Assembly: GCA_910586615.1 (NCBI GenBank)
Contig: CAJUJP010000042.1
Coordinates: 1-28,811 of the forward strand
DNA: 28,811 bases
Source: an uncultured Lachnospiraceae bacterium
GTDB lineage: Bacteria; Bacillota; Clostridia; Lachnospirales; Lachnospiraceae
Reading direction: 5' to 3'
The position numbers were made by a program, and so were the translations under genes. The stretch's first letter is position 1. Each line of letters starts with the position of its first letter. Under the pieces are notes generated by a model. It was not told the DNA's origin and did not search any database. It was given only the letters and a program-made list of their open reading frames with translations. Positions 13,820-22,104 of this stretch are shown piece after piece.

Positions 13820-14908
13820 CTAATACTCTAACGAATCAAGGTATTTCATGTAGTTTACAACCATCAACGCGATCTTAAAGGTCAGGGCATCCTCAAAGGT
13901 CCGAATATCCAGACCTGTGCTCATTTCCAGCTTCTCAATCCGATACACAAGCGTATTGCGGTGCACAAACAGCTGTCGTGATGTCTCGGAAACATTAAGA
14001 TTGTTTTCGAAAAACTTATTGATTGTCGTCAGTGTCTCTTCATCCAGTTCACCCGGAATATTTGACCCGAATATCTCATTGATAAAAATACGGCACAGGT
14101 TAATCGGAAGCTGATAGATCAGGCGTCCGATTCCCAGCGTATTGTAAGCCGATACTTTTTTCTCCGCATAGAAGATCTTTCCTACATCCAGAGCCATCTT
14201 AGCCTCTTTGTAGGATTTGGATACCTCTTTCAGTTCCCCAACAATTGTGCCGTAAGCTACACGCACATTCAGCATCGCTTCCATGTTCATCATATCCACG
14301 ATTGTATTAGCGATCTGATCCAGCCTCTCATATTCCTCCTCCGGCACCAGCTCTTTGATCAGGATCACACTGCTCTCATCTACAGCCGTAATATAGTCCC
14401 CGACCTGAGAGGAAAACATGCCATTCAGAAATTCCGCAGCAGCAGAATCTTTTTCCTTATCTGTCTCAATCAGAAATACTGCCCTGCGCGCACTTACTTC
14501 GATATGCAGTTTTTTGGCTCTATTATAAATATCCACCAAAAGCATATTGTCCAAAAGCAGATTCTGGAAAAAATTATTGCGGTCATATCTCTCTTTATAA
14601 GCAACAATCAAATGTTGAAGCTGGCTGACTGCAATGCGTCCCAGCATATAAGTTTCCTCACTGCTCCCTTTCGCATCCAGAACGAAAAGCACATCTTCTT
14701 CGTCCAGCACTTTCATCAGATGGTGTTCCCCGATCACCTGACTGTCCGCAGGTGAATTGACAAATCCGGCAATAAGTCCGGAGGTGATGTCAGCATCCTC
14801 AAAAGTAGCCGCCACCACTTTTCCTTCTAAATCCCAAACACTCAAATTTACTTTGGAAATGGCTTTTAATTCCTCAATACTGCTTCTGATCACTTGGCTT
14901 GATATCAT
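13820..14908 (-). CDS. CdaR/PucR-type transcriptional regulator
   Basis: A protein of 362 residues. The N-terminal third resembles a sugar-diacid-recognition domain (about 1-130, beginning VIRSSIEELKAISKVNLSVWD). The middle is a CdaR GGDEF-like region, and the C-terminus is a PucR-type helix-turn-helix: NLNVSETSRQLFVHRNTLVY then RIEKL (about 300-350). Such proteins activate carbohydrate or diacid utilisation genes. It lies 64 bp downstream of a CUT1-type transporter ATPase on the same strand, with a strong hairpin between them. This suggests control of sugar uptake. Its ligand cannot be read from sequence. GAGG lies 7 nt before the ATG. Confidence 0.85.
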   Translation of the reverse strand: MISSQVIRSSIEELKAISKVNLSVWDLEGKVVAATFEDADITSGLIAGFVNSPADSQVIGEHHLMKVLDEEDVLFVLDAKGSSEETYMLGRIAVSQLQHLIVAYKERYDRNNFFQNLLLDNMLLVDIYNRAKKLHIEVSARRAVFLIETDKEKDSAAAEFLNGMFSSQVGDYITAVDESSVILIKELVPEEEYERLDQIANTIVDMMNMEAMLNVRVAYGTIVGELKEVSKSYKEAKMALDVGKIFYAEKKVSAYNTLGIGRLIYQLPINLCRIFINEIFGSNIPGELDEETLTTINKFFENNLNVSETSRQLFVHRNTLVYRIEKLEMSTGLDIRTFEDALTFKIALMVVNYMKYLDSLEY

Positions 14909-14934
14909 ATAATAACCTCGCTTTTCGACAAATA

Positions 14935-14958
14935 AGGGGGATGCTTAAGCATCCCCCT
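14935..14958 (-). terminator. strong hairpin between the ATPase and CdaR-like genes
   Basis: A perfect stem of GGGGGATGC and GCATCCCCC around TTAA (14936-14957) is followed on the minus strand by TTATTT. The stem is strong but the U-tract is interrupted, so it may be a partial terminator. That would lower CdaR-like expression relative to the ATPase. Confidence 0.65.
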
Positions 14959-14972
14959 CTGAATCATTCTAA

Positions 14973-16082
14973 TTAGTTAGTGATAGTCTGCTCTGTCTCT
15001 TTGTCGAATACATGAATCTTCTCAACATCGAATGCGAACTTAACTGTATCACCAGGTCTTGCCGTTGTACGGGAATCTACTCTGGCTGTAATCGGGAACT
15101 CAGCAAGATCAAAGTATAAGTAAACTTCTGCACCAAGCAACTCGTAAACCTTGATGGTAGACTCAAATACGCACTTAGCAGTCTCGATGAACATCTCGGA
15201 ATCATATACATCCTCAGGACGGATACCGAATGTTACGGTCTTGCCTGCATAGCCGCCATCGATCAGCTTTTTGGACTTAGCGGGCGGTAACGGAATTGTC
15301 TGGCCGGCTACTTTAAGGTTTGCAACATCTCCCTTAACTTCCACAACAGCATCCAGGAAGTTCATCTGCGGAGATCCCATGAATCCTGCTACAAACAGGT
15401 TCTGAGGTTTCTGATACAGGTTCTGAGGTGTATCTACCTGCTGAACAACGCCGTCTTTCATAACAACGATTCTTGTACCAAGGGTCATAGCCTCTGTCTG
15501 GTCATGTGTTACGTAGATGATAGTTGTGCCCAGTCTCTGATGAAGTTTGGAGATCTCAACACGCATCTGCACACGAAGTTTTGCATCCAGGTTGGAAAGC
15601 GGCTCATCCATAAGGAATACCTTAGGATTACGAACGATAGCACGACCCATGGCAACACGCTGTCTCTGACCACCGGATAAAGCCTTCGGTTTACGATCAA
15701 GCAGAGCTGTCAGATCAAGGATCTTAGCTGCTTCTTTAACCATCTTGTCGATTTCGTCCTTCGGAACTTTTCTTAACTTAAGGCCGAAAGCCATATTGTC
15801 ATATACAGACATATGAGGATACAGAGCGTAGTTCTGGAATACCATCGCGATATCTCTGTCTTTAGGCTCAACATCATTCACAACTCTGTCGCCGATCTTC
15901 AACTCACCGGAAGAAATATCTTCCAGACCTGCGATCATACGAAGTGTTGTAGACTTACCACAACCTGAAGGACCTACGAAAATGATAAATTCCTGATCTG
16001 CGATTTCAAGATTGAAATCTTTTACTGCCTCAAAGCCATTGGGATATACTTTGCAGACATTTTTTAAAGATAAACTTGCCAT
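14973..16082 (-). CDS. sugar ABC transporter ATPase, MsmX/UgpC type
   Basis: A protein of 369 residues, the usual length for CUT1-family ATPases. Visible motifs are Walker A GPSGCGKST (37-45), Q-loop Gln83, signature LSGGQ (135-139), Walker B VFLMDE (155-160) and the switch His193 in VTHDQTEAM. A C-terminal TOBE/OB regulatory domain is present (about 240-365). No permease or binding-protein genes are adjacent, as for the shared ATPases MsmX and MsmK that energise several oligosaccharide importers. AGGAGG lies 5 nt before the ATG. A TATACT box at 16163-16168 is the best promoter candidate. The substrate is not determinable, and ugpC as a gene name would overstate. Confidence 0.92.
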   Translation of the reverse strand: MASLSLKNVCKVYPNGFEAVKDFNLEIADQEFIIFVGPSGCGKSTTLRMIAGLEDISSGELKIGDRVVNDVEPKDRDIAMVFQNYALYPHMSVYDNMAFGLKLRKVPKDEIDKMVKEAAKILDLTALLDRKPKALSGGQRQRVAMGRAIVRNPKVFLMDEPLSNLDAKLRVQMRVEISKLHQRLGTTIIYVTHDQTEAMTLGTRIVVMKDGVVQQVDTPQNLYQKPQNLFVAGFMGSPQMNFLDAVVEVKGDVANLKVAGQTIPLPPAKSKKLIDGGYAGKTVTFGIRPEDVYDSEMFIETAKCVFESTIKVYELLGAEVYLYFDLAEFPITARVDSRTTARPGDTVKFAFDVEKIHVFDKETEQTITN

Positions 16083-16427
16083 GATTGCCTCCTGATTTTT
16101 AAATATTTTTTGTCGCTGTAATTATCAGTCTTAATGATTAAGCGATAACTGACTCTGGATTAAGTATAACGGACTTTTTAAGCCTTTGCTATGCCATTAT
16201 TTCACAAAGATTTCCCGTTACATTGTAGAAATTGCTTACTTTATACTCCAATTTTCACCTCCATAGACAAGTTGACCAAGAATTTAAAATTTTACTATGC
16301 ACATTTAACAAAAAATATTGTGACCATTTTACGGTATCTCCCCGGCAGGTCTTGCTGTTCACACGGCGTTCATTTCACCAGAATGCACCTCTCTGCGCCA
16401 TCAGCCCTGTATAAGCTGCGAACTGCT
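16083..16427. other. 345-bp gap upstream of the transporter ATPase
   Basis: The gap has no convincing gene. On the minus strand TATACT (16163-16168) lies 81 bp before the ATPase ATG, with only a poor -35. The AT-rich 80-bp leader may hold regulatory sites. No terminator could be identified for the upstream copA gene. Confidence 0.45.
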
Positions 16428-16643
16428 CTACTCCGTCTTGCATGACAGAACTTTATAACCGCTCTCCGTCACTGCCGTAATCAGTTTTTCGTCAGCCACA
16501 TCCGCGCCCATAGTCACCACAGCATTATTTTGTTCCAGACTGACTTCCACGCCGGTTACTCCTTCTACACCTTCCAGTGCCTTCTGTACATGAGCCTGGC
16601 AGTGTGCACACATCATCCCTTCGATCTCCAATGTTTTGGTCAT
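16428..16643 (-). CDS. copZ: CopZ-like copper chaperone, internal start within copA
   Basis: Within the copA frame, AAGGAGG (16652-16658) precedes an in-frame ATG at 16643 by 8 nt. Initiation there would give a 71-residue protein starting MTKTLEIEGMMCAHC, with the HMA fold and Cys12-x-x-Cys15, the size of free CopZ. CopZ carries Cu(I) to CopA. The sequence looks like a formerly separate copA-copZ pair in which the copA stop was lost or never present, giving both a fusion and an internally initiated chaperone. Only the frame, ribosome site and domain are seen. Actual internal initiation is inferred. A sequencing error removing a stop or frameshift between the genes is the main alternative. Confidence 0.6.
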   Translation of the reverse strand: MTKTLEIEGMMCAHCQAHVQKALEGVEGVTGVEVSLEQNNAVVTMGADVADEKLITAVTESGYKVLSCKTE

Positions 16644-19058
16644 TTTCTTTTCCTCCTTGTTTTTGCTATATTTCTTTTTCTGATTCTGGATCTTTTCATT
16701 TAGCCGGCTGTCTTCTGCATTCAGTCCTTCCCGATCCGTAAAAACAGGGATAAACTCCGGCACAGCCTTCTCTGCTTTGGCCTTGTCTCTTCGATTCGAT
16801 CCCGGTGCAAAGAGATTCAGCCGCAGTGCATTAGTTACCACACAGAAGCTGGACAGGCTCATTGCCGCCGCCGCAAACATCGGATTCAGACTAAGACCGA
16901 ACACTGGCACAAGGATTCCTGCCGCCAGCGGAATACCGATACAGTTATAAAAAAAGGCCCAGAACAGATTTTCATGAATATTCTTAAGCACCTGCCGGGA
17001 AAGCCGGATCGCTGCCGTCACATCCGTGATCCTGGATTTCATCAGCACGATATCTGCCGCATCCAAAGCCACATCCGCTCCTGCGCCTATTGCAATCCCT
17101 ACATCCGCCCGTGTCAGTGCAGGTGCATCGTTAATGCCGTCCCCCACCATAACTGTACGTCCCCGTTCAGAAAGTTTCCTGACCACTTCTTCCTTATCTC
17201 CGGGAAGTACGTCGGACACAATCGCCGTTATCCCCACCCGTCTGCCAATGGCCTGTGCTGTACGCCTGTTATCTCCCGTAAGCATAACGACCTGTATTCC
17301 CATGCCGCGCAATTCACTGACTGCCTGCTGGCTGTCCGGTTTTACCACATCTGCCACCGCAATCATTCCCAATAGCCTGTCGCCTGCCGCAAAATAAAGA
17401 GGCGTTTTTCCTTCCAGCGCCATTAGTTCGCCTTTTTTCTGCATCGGATCTGTCAAAAGATTACGTTCTCTCAAAAGGGCAGCTTTTCCGCCGACGGCAA
17501 GTATCCCGTTCAGCAGTCCTTCCACCCCCCATCCCGGCAGTGCGCGGAAACGATCCACGCCCTGTATCGTGATTTGCTGCTCTTGGGCCTTTTCGCGGAT
17601 TGCCGCTGCCAGCGGGTGCTCACTTTTCCCCTCCAGAGCCGCAGCAGTCTGCAGCAGTTCCTGTTCTGACACGCCCTCTGCCGGATACAGATCCGTAACT
17701 CTGGGCTGTCCTTCGGTGACAGTTCCTGTCTTATCCAATACGACAAAGTCCGTTCTTCCGGCATGTTCCAACGCCGTTGCATTTTTAAACAAAATGCCTC
17801 TTTTCGCTCCCATGCCGTTGCCCACCATGATAGCCACCGGTGTCGCCAGTCCAAGAGAGCACGGGCAGCTGATCACCAGCACACTGATGGCATAAGACAA
17901 CGCTTTTCCTGCCGGAGCGCCGGCTGCCAGCCAGATAATCCCCGTTATAACTGCAAGCGCAATCACTACCGGAACAAAAATACCTGATACCCTGTCGGCA
18001 ATCTGAGCGATAGGTGCCTTTGTGGCCACTGCATTCTCCACCATATCAATGATCTGCTGCAGTGTCGTGTCTTTTCCCACCCGCATGGCTTTACAGGTCA
18101 GCGCGCCGTTACGGTTCAGTGTGGCCGCGCTGACCCGGTCTCCTGCATGTTTATCCACCGGAAGGCTCTCGCCGGTAAGTGCCGATTCATCCACTGCACT
18201 CTCACCGTCCATCACTTCACCATCCACAGGAATGCTTTCTCCGGGTCTGACAATAAAAGTATCCCCTTCAACCACTTCTTCTGCCGGAATGGTCATTTCC
18301 ACACCACTCCGCACCACATGAGCTGTCTTCGGTGCCAGATCCATAAGACTTTTGATCGCATTGGTGGTCTTGCCCTTGCTGTGTGATTCCAGCATTTTTC
18401 CCACTGTAATCAAGGTCAGAATCATTGCCGCAGATTCAAAATACATATCATGCAGACAATGTACCGCCATCTCTATCTGATCTGCTCCTGCATAAGCCCC
18501 CATACGGAACATGACCGCCGTACTGTACACAAACGCCGCACCGCTTCCCAGCGCCACAAGCGTATCCATATTCGGCGCTTTATGCAGCAGGCTCTGAAAC
18601 CCGCTGATAAAAAATTTCTGGTTCACCACCATGACCAGTCCTGTCAGCAGCAGCTGGTAAAGCGCAATCGCCCATGGATCAGCCGCAAAGCCTTCCGGTA
18701 CATACCAGCCCCACATAAGATGTCCCATGGATACATACATCAAAGGGATCAAAAGACAGAGCGATACGATCAGCCTGCGCCGGATCTCTGGCGTTTCCCT
18801 GTCCTCAAAAGCTTCTTTCTTATCACCCGTTCCGTCCCTCTTCTCTGTTCCTGCCGGTGAAGCACCGTATCCCGCCGCCTCCACTGCCGCGCAGATGGAT
18901 TGCCTTGATGCCGCTTCCCCATATTCCACTACCATGCTGTTCATCAGCAGGTTTACATTGACCTGATGGACCCCTGTTACTCCCGCTACCGCCTTCTCCA
19001 CATGAGCGCTGCAGGCCGCACAAGTCATACCAGTCACTTGAAATTTTTCACTTTTCAT
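16428..19058 (-). CDS. copA: copper-exporting P1B-type ATPase with in-frame C-terminal CopZ domain
   Basis: A protein of 876 residues, longer than the usual 740-820. In order it has an N-terminal metal-binding domain with Cys13-x-x-Cys16 (GMTCAAC), membrane helices, TGES (295-298), the ion-channel motif Cys398-Pro-Cys400, phosphorylation site Asp442 in DKTGT, His481-Pro, GDGINDAP (639-646), and the Cu(I) signature with YN (near 704-705) and MSLSS (733-737). It pumps Cu(I) out of the cytoplasm. From 806 a second metal-binding domain (Cys817-x-x-Cys820) follows a charged linker. The linker DNA contains a perfect ribosome site and ATG, so a free CopZ may also be made (separate entry). It lies 47 bp after csoR, in one operon. 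Confidence 0.95.
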   Translation of the reverse strand: MKSEKFQVTGMTCAACSAHVEKAVAGVTGVHQVNVNLLMNSMVVEYGEAASRQSICAAVEAAGYGASPAGTEKRDGTGDKKEAFEDRETPEIRRRLIVSLCLLIPLMYVSMGHLMWGWYVPEGFAADPWAIALYQLLLTGLVMVVNQKFFISGFQSLLHKAPNMDTLVALGSGAAFVYSTAVMFRMGAYAGADQIEMAVHCLHDMYFESAAMILTLITVGKMLESHSKGKTTNAIKSLMDLAPKTAHVVRSGVEMTIPAEEVVEGDTFIVRPGESIPVDGEVMDGESAVDESALTGESLPVDKHAGDRVSAATLNRNGALTCKAMRVGKDTTLQQIIDMVENAVATKAPIAQIADRVSGIFVPVVIALAVITGIIWLAAGAPAGKALSYAISVLVISCPCSLGLATPVAIMVGNGMGAKRGILFKNATALEHAGRTDFVVLDKTGTVTEGQPRVTDLYPAEGVSEQELLQTAAALEGKSEHPLAAAIREKAQEQQITIQGVDRFRALPGWGVEGLLNGILAVGGKAALLRERNLLTDPMQKKGELMALEGKTPLYFAAGDRLLGMIAVADVVKPDSQQAVSELRGMGIQVVMLTGDNRRTAQAIGRRVGITAIVSDVLPGDKEEVVRKLSERGRTVMVGDGINDAPALTRADVGIAIGAGADVALDAADIVLMKSRITDVTAAIRLSRQVLKNIHENLFWAFFYNCIGIPLAAGILVPVFGLSLNPMFAAAAMSLSSFCVVTNALRLNLFAPGSNRRDKAKAEKAVPEFIPVFTDREGLNAEDSRLNEKIQNQKKKYSKNKEEKKMTKTLEIEGMMCAHCQAHVQKALEGVEGVTGVEVSLEQNNAVVTMGADVADEKLITAVTESGYKVLSCKTE

Positions 19059-19105
19059 ATAGAATATCCTGCCTTCCCATTACCTGTAACAAAACAACAA
19101 TACTG

Positions 19106-19486
19106 TCACTTCAACCGTTTGATCAGTTCCAGCACCTCTTCCATGATCTCTTCATTGCCGTTTCTGACTTCTTGCACAACACATGTCTGCATATGATCCT
19201 GCAAAATAATATATCCGAGACTCTGCAGTGCACTTTCCACTGCCCCGATCTGAATCAGAATATCACCGCAATATCGGTTATCATCAATCATGTTTTTAAT
19301 TCCGTTAAGCTGCCCGATGATCCGGTTGATCCGGTTCTGCATCTGCTTCTGCTCTTTTGCATCTCTTGGGGTATTCTTATGCCGGCTGCAGGCACAAATA
19401 TTCTGCTCCTGTTCTGTGGTATACCCTTCCGCCACATTTGTGTCCCGTAATTCCTCCGAATTTCTCATCTTATCTACATGATCCAT
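19106..19486 (-). CDS. csoR: CsoR-family copper-sensing repressor
   Basis: A protein of 126 residues. The core (about 41-126) is the helical CsoR/RcnR fold with RINRIIGQLNGIKNMI. The Cu(I) ligand set is present: Cys73 in RYCGDIL, then His98 and Cys102 in DHMQTC. This pattern favours Cu(I)-CsoR over RcnR or formaldehyde-type FrmR. An N-terminal extension of about 40 residues contains CACSRHKNTPR, extra thiols that may add metal sensing. Copper binding would release it from the operator at 19682-19702. It is the first gene of the csoR-copA operon, with a leader of about 185 nt. GGGAGG lies 11 nt before the ATG. An alternative start at codon 7 is possible. Confidence 0.92.
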   Translation of the reverse strand: MDHVDKMRNSEELRDTNVAEGYTTEQEQNICACSRHKNTPRDAKEQKQMQNRINRIIGQLNGIKNMIDDNRYCGDILIQIGAVESALQSLGYIILQDHMQTCVVQEVRNGNEEIMEEVLELIKRLK

Positions 19487-19678
19487 TGCTTTTGTATCCT
19501 CCCTGCTCTATTGCATCCCATCTCTGCCTCTGATGTCTGTACGCCAGTTTCAATCCTTTATGTGCATTCCACAGTATCTATATTCTGGCCATATCTTTCA
19601 GTTCTTATCATAGCAGACTGCTTCTCTCTATGCCGCACTTCTTATTTTTTTTATTTTTCTTCCCATATTGTGCTTTGT

Positions 19679-19707
19679 ATTATATACCCCACCAGGGTAT
19701 ATGTCAA
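19679..19707 (-). promoter_or_regulatory. csoR-copA promoter with CsoR operator in its spacer
   Basis: On the minus strand TTGACA (19702-19707), a 17-nt spacer and TATAAT (19679-19684) are both perfect boxes. The inverted repeat ATATACCC-N5-GGGTATAT (19682-19702) fills the spacer and matches the known CsoR operator type (TACCC/GGGTA). Binding would block RNA polymerase directly. The predicted start is near 19672. Confidence 0.9.
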
Positions 19708-19786
19708 GTGTGATTGGCGTATGCAATTTTATTTTAAATTCTTAATTTCTATTTGCCTTTTGCGCATTGCTCCTGATTTCCTAATA

Positions 19787-19820
19787 CCAAAAAAGAGACA
19801 GCCAAATTTCCGCTGTCTCT
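19787..19820 (-). terminator. intrinsic terminator of the diguanylate cyclase gene
   Basis: On the minus strand AGAGACAGC and GCTGTCTCT arms (19794-19802, 19812-19820) with a 9-nt loop are followed by six T. It is 37 bp past the stop codon of the gene at 19857. Confidence 0.9.
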
Positions 19821-19856
19821 CTGAACATGAACAAATTCACAATATGACTCTTTATC

Positions 19857-21326
19857 TTACTCACTCTTAGGCTCTGCCCATTCATCCCGGTAAAATGCCA
19901 ACTGATTCTTACCGCGTTTTTTGGCTTTATACACTCCCTGATCCGCCGCCTTATACAATGTCTCAAAATCAGCGCCCTCGTGGGGGAATACCGCCACACC
20001 GATACTGGCCGTAGCCGCATATTTCACATACTCGCCCGCCTGGAAATTATTGAAGAAATGTTCCACCTTCTTTGCTTCCTTGCGAACGGACTCCGGCTCA
20101 TTCACCCCTTTCAGGAATATCATAAACTCATCGCCGCCGACACGTCCGATGATATCTGTGGCCCGGAAAAGCGCCCCGATCTGCTGTCCCAGCGAGCGCA
20201 GCACTTCATCACCAAAAGCATGCCCCATAGTGTCATTGATCTTCTTAAAGTTATCAATATCCACCATAAACATCATTGACTGGGAATTTGGATTCTGTGC
20301 CATAAATTCCTTGATCTTACGCTCGGTGGCAAGCTTGTTTGTCAACCCGGTCAGCAGATCCGTATCCGCCTTGTTTTCCAGCTCTTTCTTCTTGTTGTTC
20401 GTTCTGATCTTACTGATAATATTTATGATCATGACCATACAGATGAAGATAAAGATCGCCAGAATCAAGTAAGTCAGCATACTCTTGGTATTCTGCCACT
20501 GAAGTCCGACCTGTTTATCCACATAATCCTGTCTTACGCCCAGAATCATCTCCCACTGGTTTACGCCAAGCGGAACATATACAAGCATACGGCTCTCATC
20601 GCCGACCGTAACAGAAGATGTCCCTCTGGAACCGTTGCTCAGACGGTTTCTGATCGTGCGCACCGCTTCCATATTCTCACTCTCAATGGCATTCAGCAGA
20701 TTTCCATCCTTCAGCATCTTGCTGTTATCAGTGCCCGACAGGCCCAGAATCTCACCTTCTGAATTTACAACCACCAAAAATGTATTGGAATCAAAATCAG
20801 ATTTGGACATCAGCTGAGAAAATTTCTCCATAGGATAAAACAGCAGCAGATAGCCGCTCTCCCTTGTACCGTTTACCCGCTCGATCACTATGATCCTGCC
20901 GTCGGAATACACATAGGGTACACTGTCAGATTCCTGAATGCTCTTAAAATATGCTTCTTCTGCCACGGAAACTTCTTCCCGCAGATGGCTGATCCCCCGG
21001 CCGGTACTGTCGCAGAACACGACCTGGTCTGCATCGGTACATGCTGCCAGTATCTCTGTCATATTTGTTATATATTCCTGATCCCATGTATCTTCTTTCT
21101 CAAGCAGGACACGGACAGGACTGGCTACTTTATTAAGCATGTCCAGTTCATGAAGGAAATCTTCTCCATACCCCTGGGTTGATTTAATCAGGTTTCTCGA
21201 CACTGACTCTGACGCATCTGCGCTGCTCTTGGTCGAAAAATTAAACAGCATTATCACTACCACGATCATCAGAATCATCGAAGGGATAATCCATGAAACT
21301 ACTACCGACTTATTTTGACTCTCCAT
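19857..21326 (-). CDS. Cache-GGDEF diguanylate cyclase
   Basis: A protein of 489 residues. An N-terminal membrane helix (about 8-30), a roughly 250-residue extracytoplasmic Cache-like sensor, a second helix (about 284-305) and a cytoplasmic GGDEF domain (318-485) are visible. The active site is intact: Asp356 in VDIDNF and GGDEF at 397-401. The allosteric inhibitory site RATD (388-391) lies exactly five residues before GGDEF. It should make cyclic di-GMP and be product-inhibited. The start overlaps the end of the YesL-like gene by 17 bp, so they are coupled. GAGG lies 6 nt before the ATG. It has its own terminator and ends the operon. The ligand is unknown. Confidence 0.93.
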   Translation of the reverse strand: MESQNKSVVVSWIIPSMILMIVVVIMLFNFSTKSSADASESVSRNLIKSTQGYGEDFLHELDMLNKVASPVRVLLEKEDTWDQEYITNMTEILAACTDADQVVFCDSTGRGISHLREEVSVAEEAYFKSIQESDSVPYVYSDGRIIVIERVNGTRESGYLLLFYPMEKFSQLMSKSDFDSNTFLVVVNSEGEILGLSGTDNSKMLKDGNLLNAIESENMEAVRTIRNRLSNGSRGTSSVTVGDESRMLVYVPLGVNQWEMILGVRQDYVDKQVGLQWQNTKSMLTYLILAIFIFICMVMIINIISKIRTNNKKKELENKADTDLLTGLTNKLATERKIKEFMAQNPNSQSMMFMVDIDNFKKINDTMGHAFGDEVLRSLGQQIGALFRATDIIGRVGGDEFMIFLKGVNEPESVRKEAKKVEHFFNNFQAGEYVKYAATASIGVAVFPHEGADFETLYKAADQGVYKAKKRGKNQLAFYRDEWAEPKSE

Positions 21327-21999
21327 CTGCTTCCTCTTTTCCCCACTCTACATTCAATGAAAAATCCAAATCTGAGGTTTCCTCCCGCTCAGGTTCAAAT
21401 TTCTTGAAAATACCACTGTAAACCCACGCTGCCGCGTATGCCGGCACGGAAATGCCAAACATGAAAATAAATATGTAAGAATATGTCGAAAAATACCCGA
21501 TCGCAACGGGAAGCGCATAAATTACTGCCATCAGCAGTGTCTTCGGCAAATTAGCAATGGCAAAGAGCGCTGCATTCTTAACCGTGTTCTTGATCGTATT
21601 ATCAAATCTGGCCAATAACGGAAAAACATATATCGCCACCAAAAGCAAAACAACCCCTACCGCTACCACGACAATCACTAACGGCTTCGGAAACGAAATT
21701 CCCGAATATCGAAAGATCAGGGCATCTCCGGCATAAACTGCCGCCACCACAAGCATCAGCAGCCACAGCAGTGTTGCCTGTCTGAAGTTGCGGACAAAAG
21801 ACTTAAAAAAACCCTTGACCAGATACCCTTCCTCACCGCGTATCATCTTCAAAACCACATAATGAAGCGCCGTAAAAGAGGCCCCAACAGTAATGATCGG
21901 TATACAGCAGACGATCATGAGCAGATTCAAAATCAATAAATCTGCCACCCGGTTCAGAAATCGCATGAAGGGGCTGTCCATATCGAATATTTTTCCCAT
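21310..21999 (-). CDS. YesL/DUF624-like membrane protein
   Basis: A protein of 229 residues from ATG 21999. AGGAG lies 10 nt upstream. A longer frame from 22047 has no such site. About five to six hydrophobic helices are present, with the family opening NRVADLLILNLLMIVCCIPI and TVGASFTALHYV. The C-terminus is polar. DUF624 members are often found beside carbohydrate transporters and may be permease accessory proteins, but here the partner is a c-di-GMP module. It overlaps the diguanylate cyclase start by 17 bp. A TATAAT at 22028-22033 (minus) may be its promoter. Confidence 0.85.
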   Translation of the reverse strand: MGKIFDMDSPFMRFLNRVADLLILNLLMIVCCIPIITVGASFTALHYVVLKMIRGEEGYLVKGFFKSFVRNFRQATLLWLLMLVVAAVYAGDALIFRYSGISFPKPLVIVVVAVGVVLLLVAIYVFPLLARFDNTIKNTVKNAALFAIANLPKTLLMAVIYALPVAIGYFSTYSYIFIFMFGISVPAYAAAWVYSGIFKKFEPEREETSDLDFSLNVEWGKEEADGESK

Positions 22000-22027
22000 A
22001 ACAGCTTCACTCCTACATATATGTTCT

Positions 22028-22057
22028 ATTATATTACAAAAGTACACAAAAAAGCTA
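22028..22057 (-). promoter_or_regulatory. candidate promoter of yesL-like and diguanylate cyclase genes
   Basis: On the minus strand TATAAT (22028-22033) is preceded after 18 nt by TAGCTT, a poor -35. The predicted start lies about 20 nt before the YesL ATG. The -10 box is convincing, the -35 is not. Confidence 0.4.
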
Positions 22058-22104
22058 TAAAAATTTGAAATTTTATTTGCAAAATTTGTCTAAAACCAAT
22101 AACT

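Noticed and set aside
13446..13831. Frames of 72 and 107 residues in the 13426-13819 gap
   Set aside because: No ribosome sites, Cys/His-rich odd composition, and overlap with a terminator.
19487..19671. Leader peptide or copper riboswitch in the csoR 5' region
   Set aside because: Only a 17-codon frame without a good ribosome site was found, and no known riboswitch consensus.
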